64,000 nt of DNA from Asparagopsis taxiformis (lineage: Eukaryota; Rhodophyta; Florideophyceae; Bonnemaisoniales; Bonnemaisoniaceae). Positions 56,014 through 64,000 of the stretch are shown in pieces (the first letter of the stretch is position 1; each line of letters begins with the position of its first letter). The stretch spans positions 20,645 through 84,644 of the forward strand of contig JALQPE010002104.1 in NCBI GenBank assembly GCA_030407315.1, read 5' to 3'. Below the pieces are notes generated by a model that was not told the origin of the DNA, ran no database searches, and saw only the letters and a program-made list of their open reading frames with translations. Made by a program: the position numbers and the translations under genes.

Positions 56014-57984
56014 ATGGATCCATCCGCGCCCGAGCGATCGAACGCGCCGACCGAACCGCCGCCAGTCGCGTCGCAAACGCACGCAGTCGACGCGCTGGTC
56101 GCTTCACATATCCCTGACCCTACCGCTTCTCCGTGGCCGCCGTTACCGACGCAAGCGCTCGCGAGCATCGACGACGACGCGCAAACGTCCGACGATGGCG
56201 CCGCAACGAAGCGCGAAGCCGAGTTCCGCGTTTCTGACGTGCACGCTACGCCGTCCGCAACGCTTCCGAGCTTGGTTCGACAAGTAGTGGACGACCCTAC
56301 GTTCCAATGCATGCTCCAGGCTGAAGTACGAGCTGCAGTGGACCGCGCCATCAAGGGCCAATCGCGTGGACTAACGGCTCAGATGAGGGCTCAAGTCCAC
56401 AACCTAATCGTCACTACGATGGACTCCCGCGAGGAGCAAAATATTGAACGCGCGAACGTCGCTGCGCGCGAAAACCGAACGCGAACCGCAGCGCGCGCGA
56501 CCCCTACGAACTACGCGCGCGACGCGGACCCCGAAGGATGGCTGGAACTGGCGCGCCAGGACCTGTCATTCGACGACCACCCGCGTTCGGATAGCGACAT
56601 TGGACCCGCACATCCCGGGCTGGTAGAGATCCAGCCGTTGAACGAGCTGTTCACGCGCGCGCTTTCGTACCGCACGTATCGCTTGCGTAATACGGACCGC
56701 GCGTTTAACCGAGCAATTGCGAGCGAATTGGCTAACACTGCGAAAATGGTGCGCCATTCGATGCAAGGGGAGAATTTCACGGGCGCTGACGGAATCGCCG
56801 TGCTATCGTTCCTGAAGTATTTCAAGAGCGCATGCGACGACACCGGCGTATCCGAAGGCGCAGCGTTGCCGATTCTCAAGTATTTCCTCGCCGACGAGGC
56901 GCGCGACACGTTCCAAACGTACGTGGGACGAACGTTCCGAGGCTCGCGCGCGGGCGTCGATTCGATTACGTGCTACGCGGAAGCCGTTCAGTGGCTCCTG
57001 CTGACCTATGCGCGCGAAGGCGACGTCGCGCAAGCGTATCGCGATGTGGCGCAACAAACGCAAGACCCGAAGGAAACCGAAACGCAATTCGCTACGAGAC
57101 TACGACGCCGCGCGCTGCGCTGCGGCGATGCGTTTAGCGAGCGAACGCTTGTTTCTATTTTCGTCGATGGTCTACGACCCTATGCGCAACACCTCGTACG
57201 GGACGCGCTGTCTCGCGACCCGCGTCGATACACCTTTCGAGAGCTAGTCGCTATGGCGCAGAGCCACGGGGACACGCACCGAGCGATGACGCCGACGACG
57301 AGCGCGCGACCGCTACTGCGACGAACGCCTGCGCTCTACGTGGAAGAGGAGGAGACACCAACGATGCAAGCGCTGACCGTGGGGCATACCCCGCCATCAG
57401 GCTTCTCATCGCCAAACGTCTCAACCTCCGCCGCGACGCCGCACGCTCCGCGCGAACGGAAGTTCTCGACCCCGAGCCCCATGCGAAGTCCAACCTCGCT
57501 TGGAACCCCTTCGTCGAATTATCGCACGCCACGCTCTCGCGACGCATCGCCCGCCGACCGCCCGCGACGCTTTGCGCATAACGACGATCGAGAACGCGGA
57601 CGCGCGGGACCGTACACGGCGCACATACCGCGCGCAACTTACCCACCGCCTATCGTGAGACAGACGGCACCGGCCGACACGTCTCGCACAGCGGCGTTCC
57701 GCTGTCTGATATGCCGGAAGTTTGGACACCCCATGGTAAGCTGCCCGCTGCTCTCATCCGAGCAACAGGCCGCAATTCGCGAGATGCATAGTCACGCGCG
57801 CCTAACGCCCGAAGAACTGAACCTGCAGCGTAACGTTCAGGTTTTCGAAGTTTCCACGGACGATGACGCACGCGAGCGCGAAAGCGAACGCACGCGCGAA
57901 GACGACGCGCACGACGGCGAGCAGCTCACGCCCCACTCGGTTCGCTTCGCAGAAGACCCGGGAAACGCCTACGAGGAGTCGTAG
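56014..57984 (+). CDS. gag: Gypsy B2 Gag, intact
   Basis: 656 codons. Disordered N-terminus, capsid-like region about 215-400 (LSYRTYRLRNTDRAFN, GADGIAVLSFLKYFKSACDD, YTFRELVAMAQSHGD), Pro/Ser-rich linker, zinc knuckle CLICRKFGHPMVSC (C-x2-C-x4-H-x4-C) and an acidic tail. Aligned with gypsy A Gag, it shows which codon became the stop there. Pol follows 45 bp downstream in another frame. Confidence 0.85.
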   Translation: MDPSAPERSNAPTEPPPVASQTHAVDALVASHIPDPTASPWPPLPTQALASIDDDAQTSDDGAATKREAEFRVSDVHATPSATLPSLVRQVVDDPTFQCMLQAEVRAAVDRAIKGQSRGLTAQMRAQVHNLIVTTMDSREEQNIERANVAARENRTRTAARATPTNYARDADPEGWLELARQDLSFDDHPRSDSDIGPAHPGLVEIQPLNELFTRALSYRTYRLRNTDRAFNRAIASELANTAKMVRHSMQGENFTGADGIAVLSFLKYFKSACDDTGVSEGAALPILKYFLADEARDTFQTYVGRTFRGSRAGVDSITCYAEAVQWLLLTYAREGDVAQAYRDVAQQTQDPKETETQFATRLRRRALRCGDAFSERTLVSIFVDGLRPYAQHLVRDALSRDPRRYTFRELVAMAQSHGDTHRAMTPTTSARPLLRRTPALYVEEEETPTMQALTVGHTPPSGFSSPNVSTSAATPHAPRERKFSTPSPMRSPTSLGTPSSNYRTPRSRDASPADRPRRFAHNDDRERGRAGPYTAHIPRATYPPPIVRQTAPADTSRTAAFRCLICRKFGHPMVSCPLLSSEQQAAIREMHSHARLTPEELNLQRNVQVFEVSTDDDARERESERTREDDAHDGEQLTPHSVRFAEDPGNAYEES

Positions 57985-58028
57985 CGGGTGGGCCGACTCC
58001 TCTCCCCTCAACGGATACGCGACGCGCG

Positions 58029-59525
58029 ATGACGCAACCGCCGCGCGAAAAACCGCCTCCGTTACCACCCGAAACAGTGGTCCTGTTTCAGACCCCTACC
58101 GCGAACTACAAGCTCGAGATTCGCGTCGGATATAATCTACGCACGGCCACCGCGGTGACCGCTGTGCTTGATACCGGCGCGGGCCCGAGCCTCATTCGCG
58201 AGAACGTACTAGGCGCTGATTGGAAGCGCCTCGCTACGCCGCCGACGCTGCGCTGCGCGATTATCGACGCGAATGGACGACGCCTCGCGCCGAACGCGTC
58301 ATTGCGACTTAGCGTTCTTCTAGGTGCCCGCGCGCACCTTCAAACTTTCCTGGTGATGCCGCGCTTATCCGTCCCTTGCATTCTGGGAGCAGAGTTCATC
58401 GACCGCGTGGTTCGGATGATCTATACTGGGCCGCAGCGCGCGTTGCGAACCCGCTATGGGGACCACGTTCCGATGCTCCCACGCACGCCGACGAAACCGC
58501 GCCGCGCACCGACCCCCAAGACTACCCGACCAACAGATTTCGCACCAATCCGCGTTCCGCGCCGCACGTCGATTCCGCCGCACGCGACGCAAGCTATCGA
58601 AGTCACCACGGGCGCTGACGGACGCTGCATCATGATACCCACGACCGACCTCTATGGGCAGAAGTTGCTTCGTCTAGCCAACGGTGAAACGCAAGTTAAA
58701 AGGAACGTGCCCTTCAGTGTGCAAGTGCACAACGCCGGCACCCGCCTCCAGGTATTGCCCAAAGGCATGAAGGTGGGCGCCGCAGTGCCCAACCCCGTAG
58801 GTTGCCTACAAGTTGCACAAGAAGCGCCGACTCCGCAAGACCGACCGCCCGACGATGCGACGCCATGCAACGCGACGAACCCGCCGGACCTGCGCGAAGC
58901 CGACGGAATTGCGAGCGCGACGCCGCATTGGGAAGACCTCTTACGCGCGACACTACGCGATGAGCGAGTAGACGACGACCTACACGCGCGAATTATCGAG
59001 ATGCTGCGGAAGCACGAGCACATGTGGAATGGCACGCTCGGAGCCATCCACGCGACAGAGCACCGCATCGAATTAGTTCCGGGGTCGACCCCCGTCAACC
59101 AACCGCCGTACCGCGCCGGACACGCGTCGCGCGAAATTATCCGTACGCAAGTGGATAAGATGCTCCGCGCTGGAGTGATCGAACCTGCTACATCGGAATG
59201 GGCAAGCCCGGTCGTAGTCGTACCCAAGAAGGACGGGACTTCCCGCTTCTGCATCGACTATCGCCGCTTAAACGCCGCTACCGTGAAGGACGCGTATCCG
59301 ATCCCGCGCATGGACGATTGCGTCGACTCGCTCGGTAACGCGACGGTTTTCACTACGCTGGACTGCAACTCGGGATACTGGCAAATCCCGGTAGCGCACG
59401 CCGACCGCGATAAGACTACGTTTACGTCGCATGTTGGTACGTATCGCTTCCGCCGTATGCCTTCGGACTATCGAATGCGCCCGCGACGTTTCAGCGCGCG
59501 CTCGATATCTTGCTCGCGAACGTGA
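58029..59525 (+). CDS. pol: Gypsy B2 protease and RT N-terminal half, frameshifted
   Basis: 498 codons. Protease VLDTGAGPSLIRE near 52-64 and VPCILGAEFID. RT part with TEHRIELVPG, VIEPATSEWASPVVVVPKKD, FCIDYRRLNA and TTLDCNSGYWQIPV. One base is lost near 59463 (RRMP then wrong frame in place of FGL), so the last ~20 residues are not real. Confidence 0.85.
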   Translation: MTQPPREKPPPLPPETVVLFQTPTANYKLEIRVGYNLRTATAVTAVLDTGAGPSLIRENVLGADWKRLATPPTLRCAIIDANGRRLAPNASLRLSVLLGARAHLQTFLVMPRLSVPCILGAEFIDRVVRMIYTGPQRALRTRYGDHVPMLPRTPTKPRRAPTPKTTRPTDFAPIRVPRRTSIPPHATQAIEVTTGADGRCIMIPTTDLYGQKLLRLANGETQVKRNVPFSVQVHNAGTRLQVLPKGMKVGAAVPNPVGCLQVAQEAPTPQDRPPDDATPCNATNPPDLREADGIASATPHWEDLLRATLRDERVDDDLHARIIEMLRKHEHMWNGTLGAIHATEHRIELVPGSTPVNQPPYRAGHASREIIRTQVDKMLRAGVIEPATSEWASPVVVVPKKDGTSRFCIDYRRLNAATVKDAYPIPRMDDCVDSLGNATVFTTLDCNSGYWQIPVAHADRDKTTFTSHVGTYRFRRMPSDYRMRPRRFSARSISCSRT

Positions 59526-60076
59526 AATGGCAACACTGCCTAGTCTACCTGGATGACGTAATCATCTTCTCCGCCGACGTAAACGCGCACGTGCATCACG
59601 TCGATGAGATACTGGGAATCCTCGGACGCGCTGGCGTTTCGCTTAAATTCGCGAAGACTGAGTTCTTCAAGCGCTCGGTAGACTACCTGGGACATACTAT
59701 TTCGCCGGGAAGCTATCCGTACCGACGACGAAATGCGACGCGCTGCGCGATGCGCGATCGACGACGAAATGCGACGCGCTGCGCGATCGACGTATCCGAC
59801 GACGAAAACGCAACTGCGCAGCTTCCTGGGACGTGCAACGTATACCGCCGATTCGTTGAAAAATTCGCGTTCGTAGCAGCGCCGCTTACGCAGCTGCTGA
59901 AGAAGGACCAAGGAGATAACCTACCCGCGCCGACGCCGGAGCAAACGCGCGCATTCGAATCATTGCGACAAGCGATGCTATCTCCGCCTATCCTCGCCTG
60001 CCGCGCGAAGGGCACCCGTATGTGCTCGACACCGACGCGTCGCAAGGACAAATCGGGTGCGCGTTACTACAGTTAG
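59510..60076 (+). CDS. pol: Gypsy B2 RT C-terminal half, frameshifted
   Basis: Contains the RT active site HCLVYLDDVIIFSADVNAH and VDYLGHTI. A 33-bp tandem duplication at about 59726-59798 (CGACGACGAAATGCGACGCG repeated) inserts RRNATRCA twice where conserved connection sequence should be. Leaves frame again near 60000. Confidence 0.8.
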   Translation: MLANVKWQHCLVYLDDVIIFSADVNAHVHHVDEILGILGRAGVSLKFAKTEFFKRSVDYLGHTISPGSYPYRRRNATRCAMRDRRRNATRCAIDVSDDENATAQLPGTCNVYRRFVEKFAFVAAPLTQLLKKDQGDNLPAPTPEQTRAFESLRQAMLSPPILACRAKGTRMCSTPTRRKDKSGARYYS

Positions 60077-61848
60077 ACGCCGACGACGACGTATTACATC
60101 CAGTCGGATACTGGTCGCGCACGCTTAACGACGCGGAGCGCAATTACTCGACGACGGAACGCGAATGCCTCGCAGTGGTATGGGCTGTGTTACTATTACG
60201 CGCATATCTAGAAGGACGGAAGTTCACGGTTCGCACGGACCATAATTCGCTGCGCTGGATTCTAAATATGACCTCCGCGGAAGGACGACTCGCGCGCTGG
60301 CGATTGCGACTCGCCGAGTTCGAGTTCGACGTCGAATATAAAAAGGGTAAACGCTATGTTATCGCCGACGCGCTCTCGCGAATGGCCACGCGAAGCGGCG
60401 ACGAAACGGAAATACCGGACGAGATACCCTGCTTCGGCGCCGCGAACATCGTCGAACCGCACGCGGACGCTTACGTTCGAGCCGACGCCGCGCTACTATG
60501 CGACTACGCCGAATATTATCCTAGCCTGGATTGTCTGCTGACATCTCGAGCATGTATCGAACCACCCGTATCCGCTGACGAGTGGATACGCGAGCAGGCT
60601 ACGGACGAGTTCTGCCAAAACGCGAAACGCGACGTCGAAACCGAGCCGCAGTCGCGCTTTCACCTGTCCCCCGACGGGATACATATGATGACCGCGCCGC
60701 TCGACGGCGCCACGCAGATAGTCGTGCCCGAAGCGATTAAGGGGCGCATTCTGCGAGCTAACCATTACGCGGTAACCGCAGGACATCCGGGCGCGCGACG
60801 CATGTATGACGCAATTCGACGCGCATACTACTGGCCGATGATGAGCGTAGACGTCTACACTACCGTGAGACAGTGCGACGCGTGCGCACGTAATCGCGTT
60901 ACGCAATATCGCCACACGAACGCCCTGAAGCTCTTTCCAGCAACGCGCCCGCTCGAAGACGTCGCTATCGATATCCTCGGTCCGCTGCCCGAGACTCCGC
61001 GCCAACGCCGCTTCGTACTCGTAATCGCAGACCGCTATAGCAAACTCTGCCGACTCATCGCGCTTGGACGCGTATCTGCGCTCGCCGTCGCGAAGGCCTT
61101 TTGCAGAGACTGGGTCTTTGTATACGGACCGCCGCGCACGCGCTTTTCTGACAACGGACCGCAGTTTCGCTCGAAGTTATTTCAGGAAACGTGCGCGCTC
61201 ATGGGGACGCGAAACATATTTACGACGACATACCATCCGCAATCGAATGGACAAGTCGAGCGCATGAACCGCACTATCGTAGCGACGCTGCGCCATTACG
61301 TCGACGAGGAGCGGAAGAATTGGGACGAGCATTTGGACGCGCTAGCATACGCTTACAACCGCGCGATACACCGCTCGACGAATACGTCGCCGTTCGAACT
61401 TACGCTCACGCGCTATCCCGTATCGCTGGGAACGGAGCAAGTGGACACGATTCGCAGCACGCCATTCCTTCGCATGGAATTTCTCGCACGATTATCGGAA
61501 GCGTACGCACGCTCGGCGAACGCGTTGAAGAAAGCGCAAGCGAGATACAAGCGCGACTTTGACCGCGGCGTGCGCACGGTGAATAAGGATATCAAGGTTG
61601 GCGATCAAGTGTACCTGGACACTCGCGCGGGGAGCGACGACACGAACGCAACGCAGCGACGCAGCGCACACGTCGAAGTTAGACTATCCTGTGTCGGGTC
61701 CTTTCCCGGTTATAGGCTGCCGCGGCCACACGTACGAAATCATAATCGACGGTGTCCCCGAACTCGTCAGCTCCGACCGCGTTCGCATAGCACCGCGCTA
61801 CGCGACGCATGCGCCAACGACGTCGGACGACGTAGAAGAAGACATTAA
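60022..61848 (+). CDS. pol: Gypsy B2 RNase H and integrase
   Basis: 608 codons. RNase H with LDTDASQGQIG, TERECLAVVWA (E48) and RTDHNSLRW (D73). Integrase with H248/H254 and C285/C288 (CDACARNR), D317 (AIDILGPLP), D377 (FSDNGPQF) and E413 (NGQVERMNRT), D-x35-E, then KVGDQVYLDT. An extra base near 61631 puts the final ~70 residues in the wrong frame; the correct frame is the next segment. Confidence 0.9.
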   Translation: MLDTDASQGQIGCALLQLDADDDVLHPVGYWSRTLNDAERNYSTTERECLAVVWAVLLLRAYLEGRKFTVRTDHNSLRWILNMTSAEGRLARWRLRLAEFEFDVEYKKGKRYVIADALSRMATRSGDETEIPDEIPCFGAANIVEPHADAYVRADAALLCDYAEYYPSLDCLLTSRACIEPPVSADEWIREQATDEFCQNAKRDVETEPQSRFHLSPDGIHMMTAPLDGATQIVVPEAIKGRILRANHYAVTAGHPGARRMYDAIRRAYYWPMMSVDVYTTVRQCDACARNRVTQYRHTNALKLFPATRPLEDVAIDILGPLPETPRQRRFVLVIADRYSKLCRLIALGRVSALAVAKAFCRDWVFVYGPPRTRFSDNGPQFRSKLFQETCALMGTRNIFTTTYHPQSNGQVERMNRTIVATLRHYVDEERKNWDEHLDALAYAYNRAIHRSTNTSPFELTLTRYPVSLGTEQVDTIRSTPFLRMEFLARLSEAYARSANALKKAQARYKRDFDRGVRTVNKDIKVGDQVYLDTRAGSDDTNATQRRSAHVEVRLSCVGSFPGYRLPRPHVRNHNRRCPRTRQLRPRSHSTALRDACANDVGRRRRRH

Positions 61849-62035
61849 CACGGAGAACGCGAACGACGCAGAGCGACGGGATGGACGCGAAATTAATGAG
61901 ACGCGCAGGGTCGACCCGGAAGCCGGGTACGGGACGCGCGAGTTTATGATTGACAGGTTGACAGCCGAGGGCATCGACGATACCGGCACGCCCGTATTTC
62001 CGAGTGCGCTGGAAAGGCTACTCCCCGCGCGATGA
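61598..62035 (+). CDS. pol: Gypsy B2 integrase C-terminal linker
   Basis: Continues the integrase: LDYPVSGPFPVIGCRGHTYE, VSSDRVRIAPR, EFMIDRLTAEGIDDTGTPVF, colinear with B1. One extra C near 62000 shifts it before the chromodomain. Confidence 0.75.
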   Translation: MAIKCTWTLARGATTRTQRSDAAHTSKLDYPVSGPFPVIGCRGHTYEIIIDGVPELVSSDRVRIAPRYATHAPTTSDDVEEDINTENANDAERRDGREINETRRVDPEAGYGTREFMIDRLTAEGIDDTGTPVFPSALERLLPAR

Positions 62036-62270
62036 TACGTGGGAGCCCGAAGCGTCCCTGCCCGCGCCTATCGTCGCCCGTTTTCGCGCGGAGCAAGGAC
62101 GGCCCGCCTCTAAAAACGCTGCGCGCGCTACTGCCGACGGCCCTGCGGCGCTGCGTAACCGCCGAAGTCGCTCAACGAAGCGCTCAGCCCCGAGGGAGGC
62201 ACCCGATGCGCGCCCGCGAAAAACGACGCTACCCGCAATCAGCGCGCGCGTATTGCAAGCCGACAAATGA
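62004..62270 (+). CDS. pol: Gypsy B2 chromodomain and basic tail
   Basis: RWKGYSPRDDTWEPEASLPA identifies the chromodomain C-terminal half, followed by an Arg/Lys/Pro-rich tail as in B1. Third frame segment of the broken integrase. Confidence 0.8.
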   Translation: MRWKGYSPRDDTWEPEASLPAPIVARFRAEQGRPASKNAARATADGPAALRNRRSRSTKRSAPREAPDARPRKTTLPAISARVLQADK

Positions 62271-64000
62271 CGCCCCGGTGCGCAACGCAATAATGCACGA
62301 ACTTCGTTCACGCTGAAGCGTTGCGGGCGGTGGGTTGCCATCCACGCGCGTTTACGTCGATGAAGAAGCCGCGCGAGTGCCAGCTGATTACCTGGCAGTG
62401 GTAAGCATCCAAACGCAAACACAGCTGCCCCGCCTTGCACCACGCCAAACTACTATCGGCAGCAGGGACCGGGAGGAGTATACGACTTACTACCGCCAAG
62501 CGCGCAACGCCACGCAACCGCTTCGTCGCACAGCACGCAAACGCTTCCTCGAACGCCTTGTAACCGTTTCGTCGTACGCCACGCAATCGCCGTTCGCGCC
62601 AACGCTTCGTCGTTCGCATTTCGCGGCACTCGACACTAGCTGAATGACCTGGAACTACTGCCGCGCGCAAGGAAGCGACGCCGCTCGCGAACCGCGTACG
62701 TGTGCGCCTGACAGGTTGGACAAGATCGACGTTCGCCCGCCGCGCTACTACCCGCGCCGACTACCCGCGCAAAAGGCCGCCGCCCGGACTAAACTACCTG
62801 AATCTCGACGCTTGGCAACACACGAAGGGGCCTCACAGACGCTGGTCGGTCTGGCATCGACACGCGTCGCGCGGGACGCCACCACCCGCGAAAATATTGA
62901 GCCCCCTCGCCGACGCTCGAGACGTTGCCTGTTAAGAAGTGCGATAAGCGCGAAAAGCCCATGACGGACGTTGCGTCAACCTCGCTAAACAGGCGCCACG
63001 CAATATCCGCCGCTTCCATTCGGTCGCCTTTCGTTCGCCACGCGACTATCCACCGTTTACGCCACGTAACGCCTAACGACCAGTTCCCGCCTACCGCCAC
63101 ACGGCCACTGCGCCACTACTCGTTAAAACCGCGCGAGTACGAACGGACGCGTATCTCTGGATTCGTTGCGAGTTGACCCCGACTAACACCCGACCTACTC
63201 CAGAGGTCCGCGACATGCGCGGGACCACGCGATGCGTTTTCGCGCGAAAAAAGGGGAGCGACACTGGCGCTGGCGTGCGGGCTGGCCCGGCTATTTAGCA
63301 ATTCTACCGTCCCACTCGAATTGTCCCATTGGAAAAATGCGACAAAAGGGGCACCCGAATCGCGCCGCCGTCAAGCTGGCCCCCGCACCGTGACGAACTG
63401 TCCCCTACTACCGTCACCTGATTGGACGACAACATACGCGAACTCCAGCGAGGCGCTCGAAGCTGGTGGAAGGACGCAGACCCCGAACGCACGCAGCCCC
63501 CTACCGAGAATATAGTGGTGCCCACGTGCATGGTTCCCCCTCAACCCAAGCGGGAGATGAGGCTCGCTCCAAGAAGGGAAGAAGTGACCCCCACCCGAGC
63601 CCCCTAGGTACCATTCGGCCGTCCGCTTAGTCACGGGACAATAGACACGGTAGCAAACGGTGAACCTCGGTAGTAGGCGACGCGAACGACGGCTGCGTAA
63701 GGCGGCACGAATTGACGACGCGAGGCGGAAGCGAACAACGAATACGCATGCGAAAATTAACCAGCGCGTCGAGAATTGCGCGTGACGAACCGACGAAACG
63801 AAATCGCTACGACGAACTCGCACCGACGCGCTACCCGTCCTGGACTCCCTCTTCTACCCCCCCACGCAAACCTTTCCGCTTTGCAACGTATGCAGTCTAC
63901 CCCTCCCTTCCCACCGCGCGCACGACTGGACGCCGCCGGCCGCGTGCCCTCCGAACGCCGACGTGGGCAGCGGCAAATACGGTTTCAAGCAACGACACGC
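62271..64000. other. Convergent spacer of gypsy B2
   Basis: GC-rich, no supported gene. Homologous in inverse orientation to 37740-39491 of B1 (for example TTTTTTCGCGCGAAAA and the GATTGG region near 63420). The antisense ORF would begin just past the window. Confidence 0.6.

Larger units (their letters stand above)
54645..64000 (+). mobile_element. Chromodomain Ty3/gypsy element B2 (partial)
   Basis: 5' LTR 54645-55431, PBS, gag, protease-RT-RNase H-integrase-chromodomain, then the convergent spacer; the antisense ORF and 3' LTR should lie past 64000. Related to B1 but diverged at nucleotide level. At least five single-base frameshifts make it defective. Confidence 0.9.

Overview
This is eukaryotic nuclear DNA made almost entirely of nested transposable elements, with a few broken host-gene remnants between 2.8 and 15.4 kb. 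Spliceosomal introns (GTAAGT...CTAAC...CAG), chromodomain Ty3/gypsy elements and Ty1/copia elements exclude a prokaryote. A repeat-rich, compact-intron alga (a florideophyte red alga, for example) would fit, but that is a guess; no diagnostic host gene is intact.

Layout. (1) 1-2845: right part of a DNA transposon (copy 1) coding a DUF7869-type protein, inserted into an importin-alpha-like gene. (2) 3054-9573: a full Ty1/copia element (family 1, copy A, TSD GGAAA) inserted in the same importin-like gene. (3) 9574-15431: host DNA with importin-like exons, a solo copia family-2 LTR, a trehalose-6-phosphate-synthase-like pseudo-exon, a foldback plus 35-bp tandem repeat, a long pre-miRNA-like hairpin and an unrecognised broken gene. 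(4) 15432-40385: chromodomain gypsy element B1 (minus strand), split by gypsy A (18236-36743, TSD GTTGA), which is itself split by copia family 2 (25217-31630, TSD GGGGC). (5) 40386-54644: transposon copy 2, in inverted orientation to copy 1, with the DUF7869 gene, a 1071-aa ParB-like/DPPY DNA methyltransferase gene and, divergently, a second DUF7869-like gene. A second copy of copia family 1 (46844-53369, TSD CTCAT) lies in the spacer between the last two. (6) 54645-64000: gypsy element B2 (plus strand), frameshifted, running off the window.

Most notable points. The methyltransferase/DUF7869 element looks like an undescribed DNA-methyltransferase-carrying eukaryotic transposon. Both copia families carry an extra gene for a small protein with two U1/matrin-type zinc fingers, and its start codon exists only after splicing (A^TG) of a 96-97 nt leader intron. 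Both copia leaders also hold an antisense tRNA-like Pol III unit (A box, B box, T-run) and prime from an internal half of initiator tRNA-Met. Both gypsy families carry a long homologous antisense ORF between the chromodomain integrase and the 3' LTR. LTRs of otherwise unrelated families share a G-box and, in three of the four, a GACAG(T/A)CTGTC palindrome.

Order of events readable from the nesting: host genes, then gypsy B1, then gypsy A inside B1, then copia family 2 inside A. Separately, transposon copy 2 entered B1 and copia family 1 then entered that transposon. The two copia family-1 copies encode the same 1358-residue polyprotein and look young enough to be active; both gypsy families here are dead.
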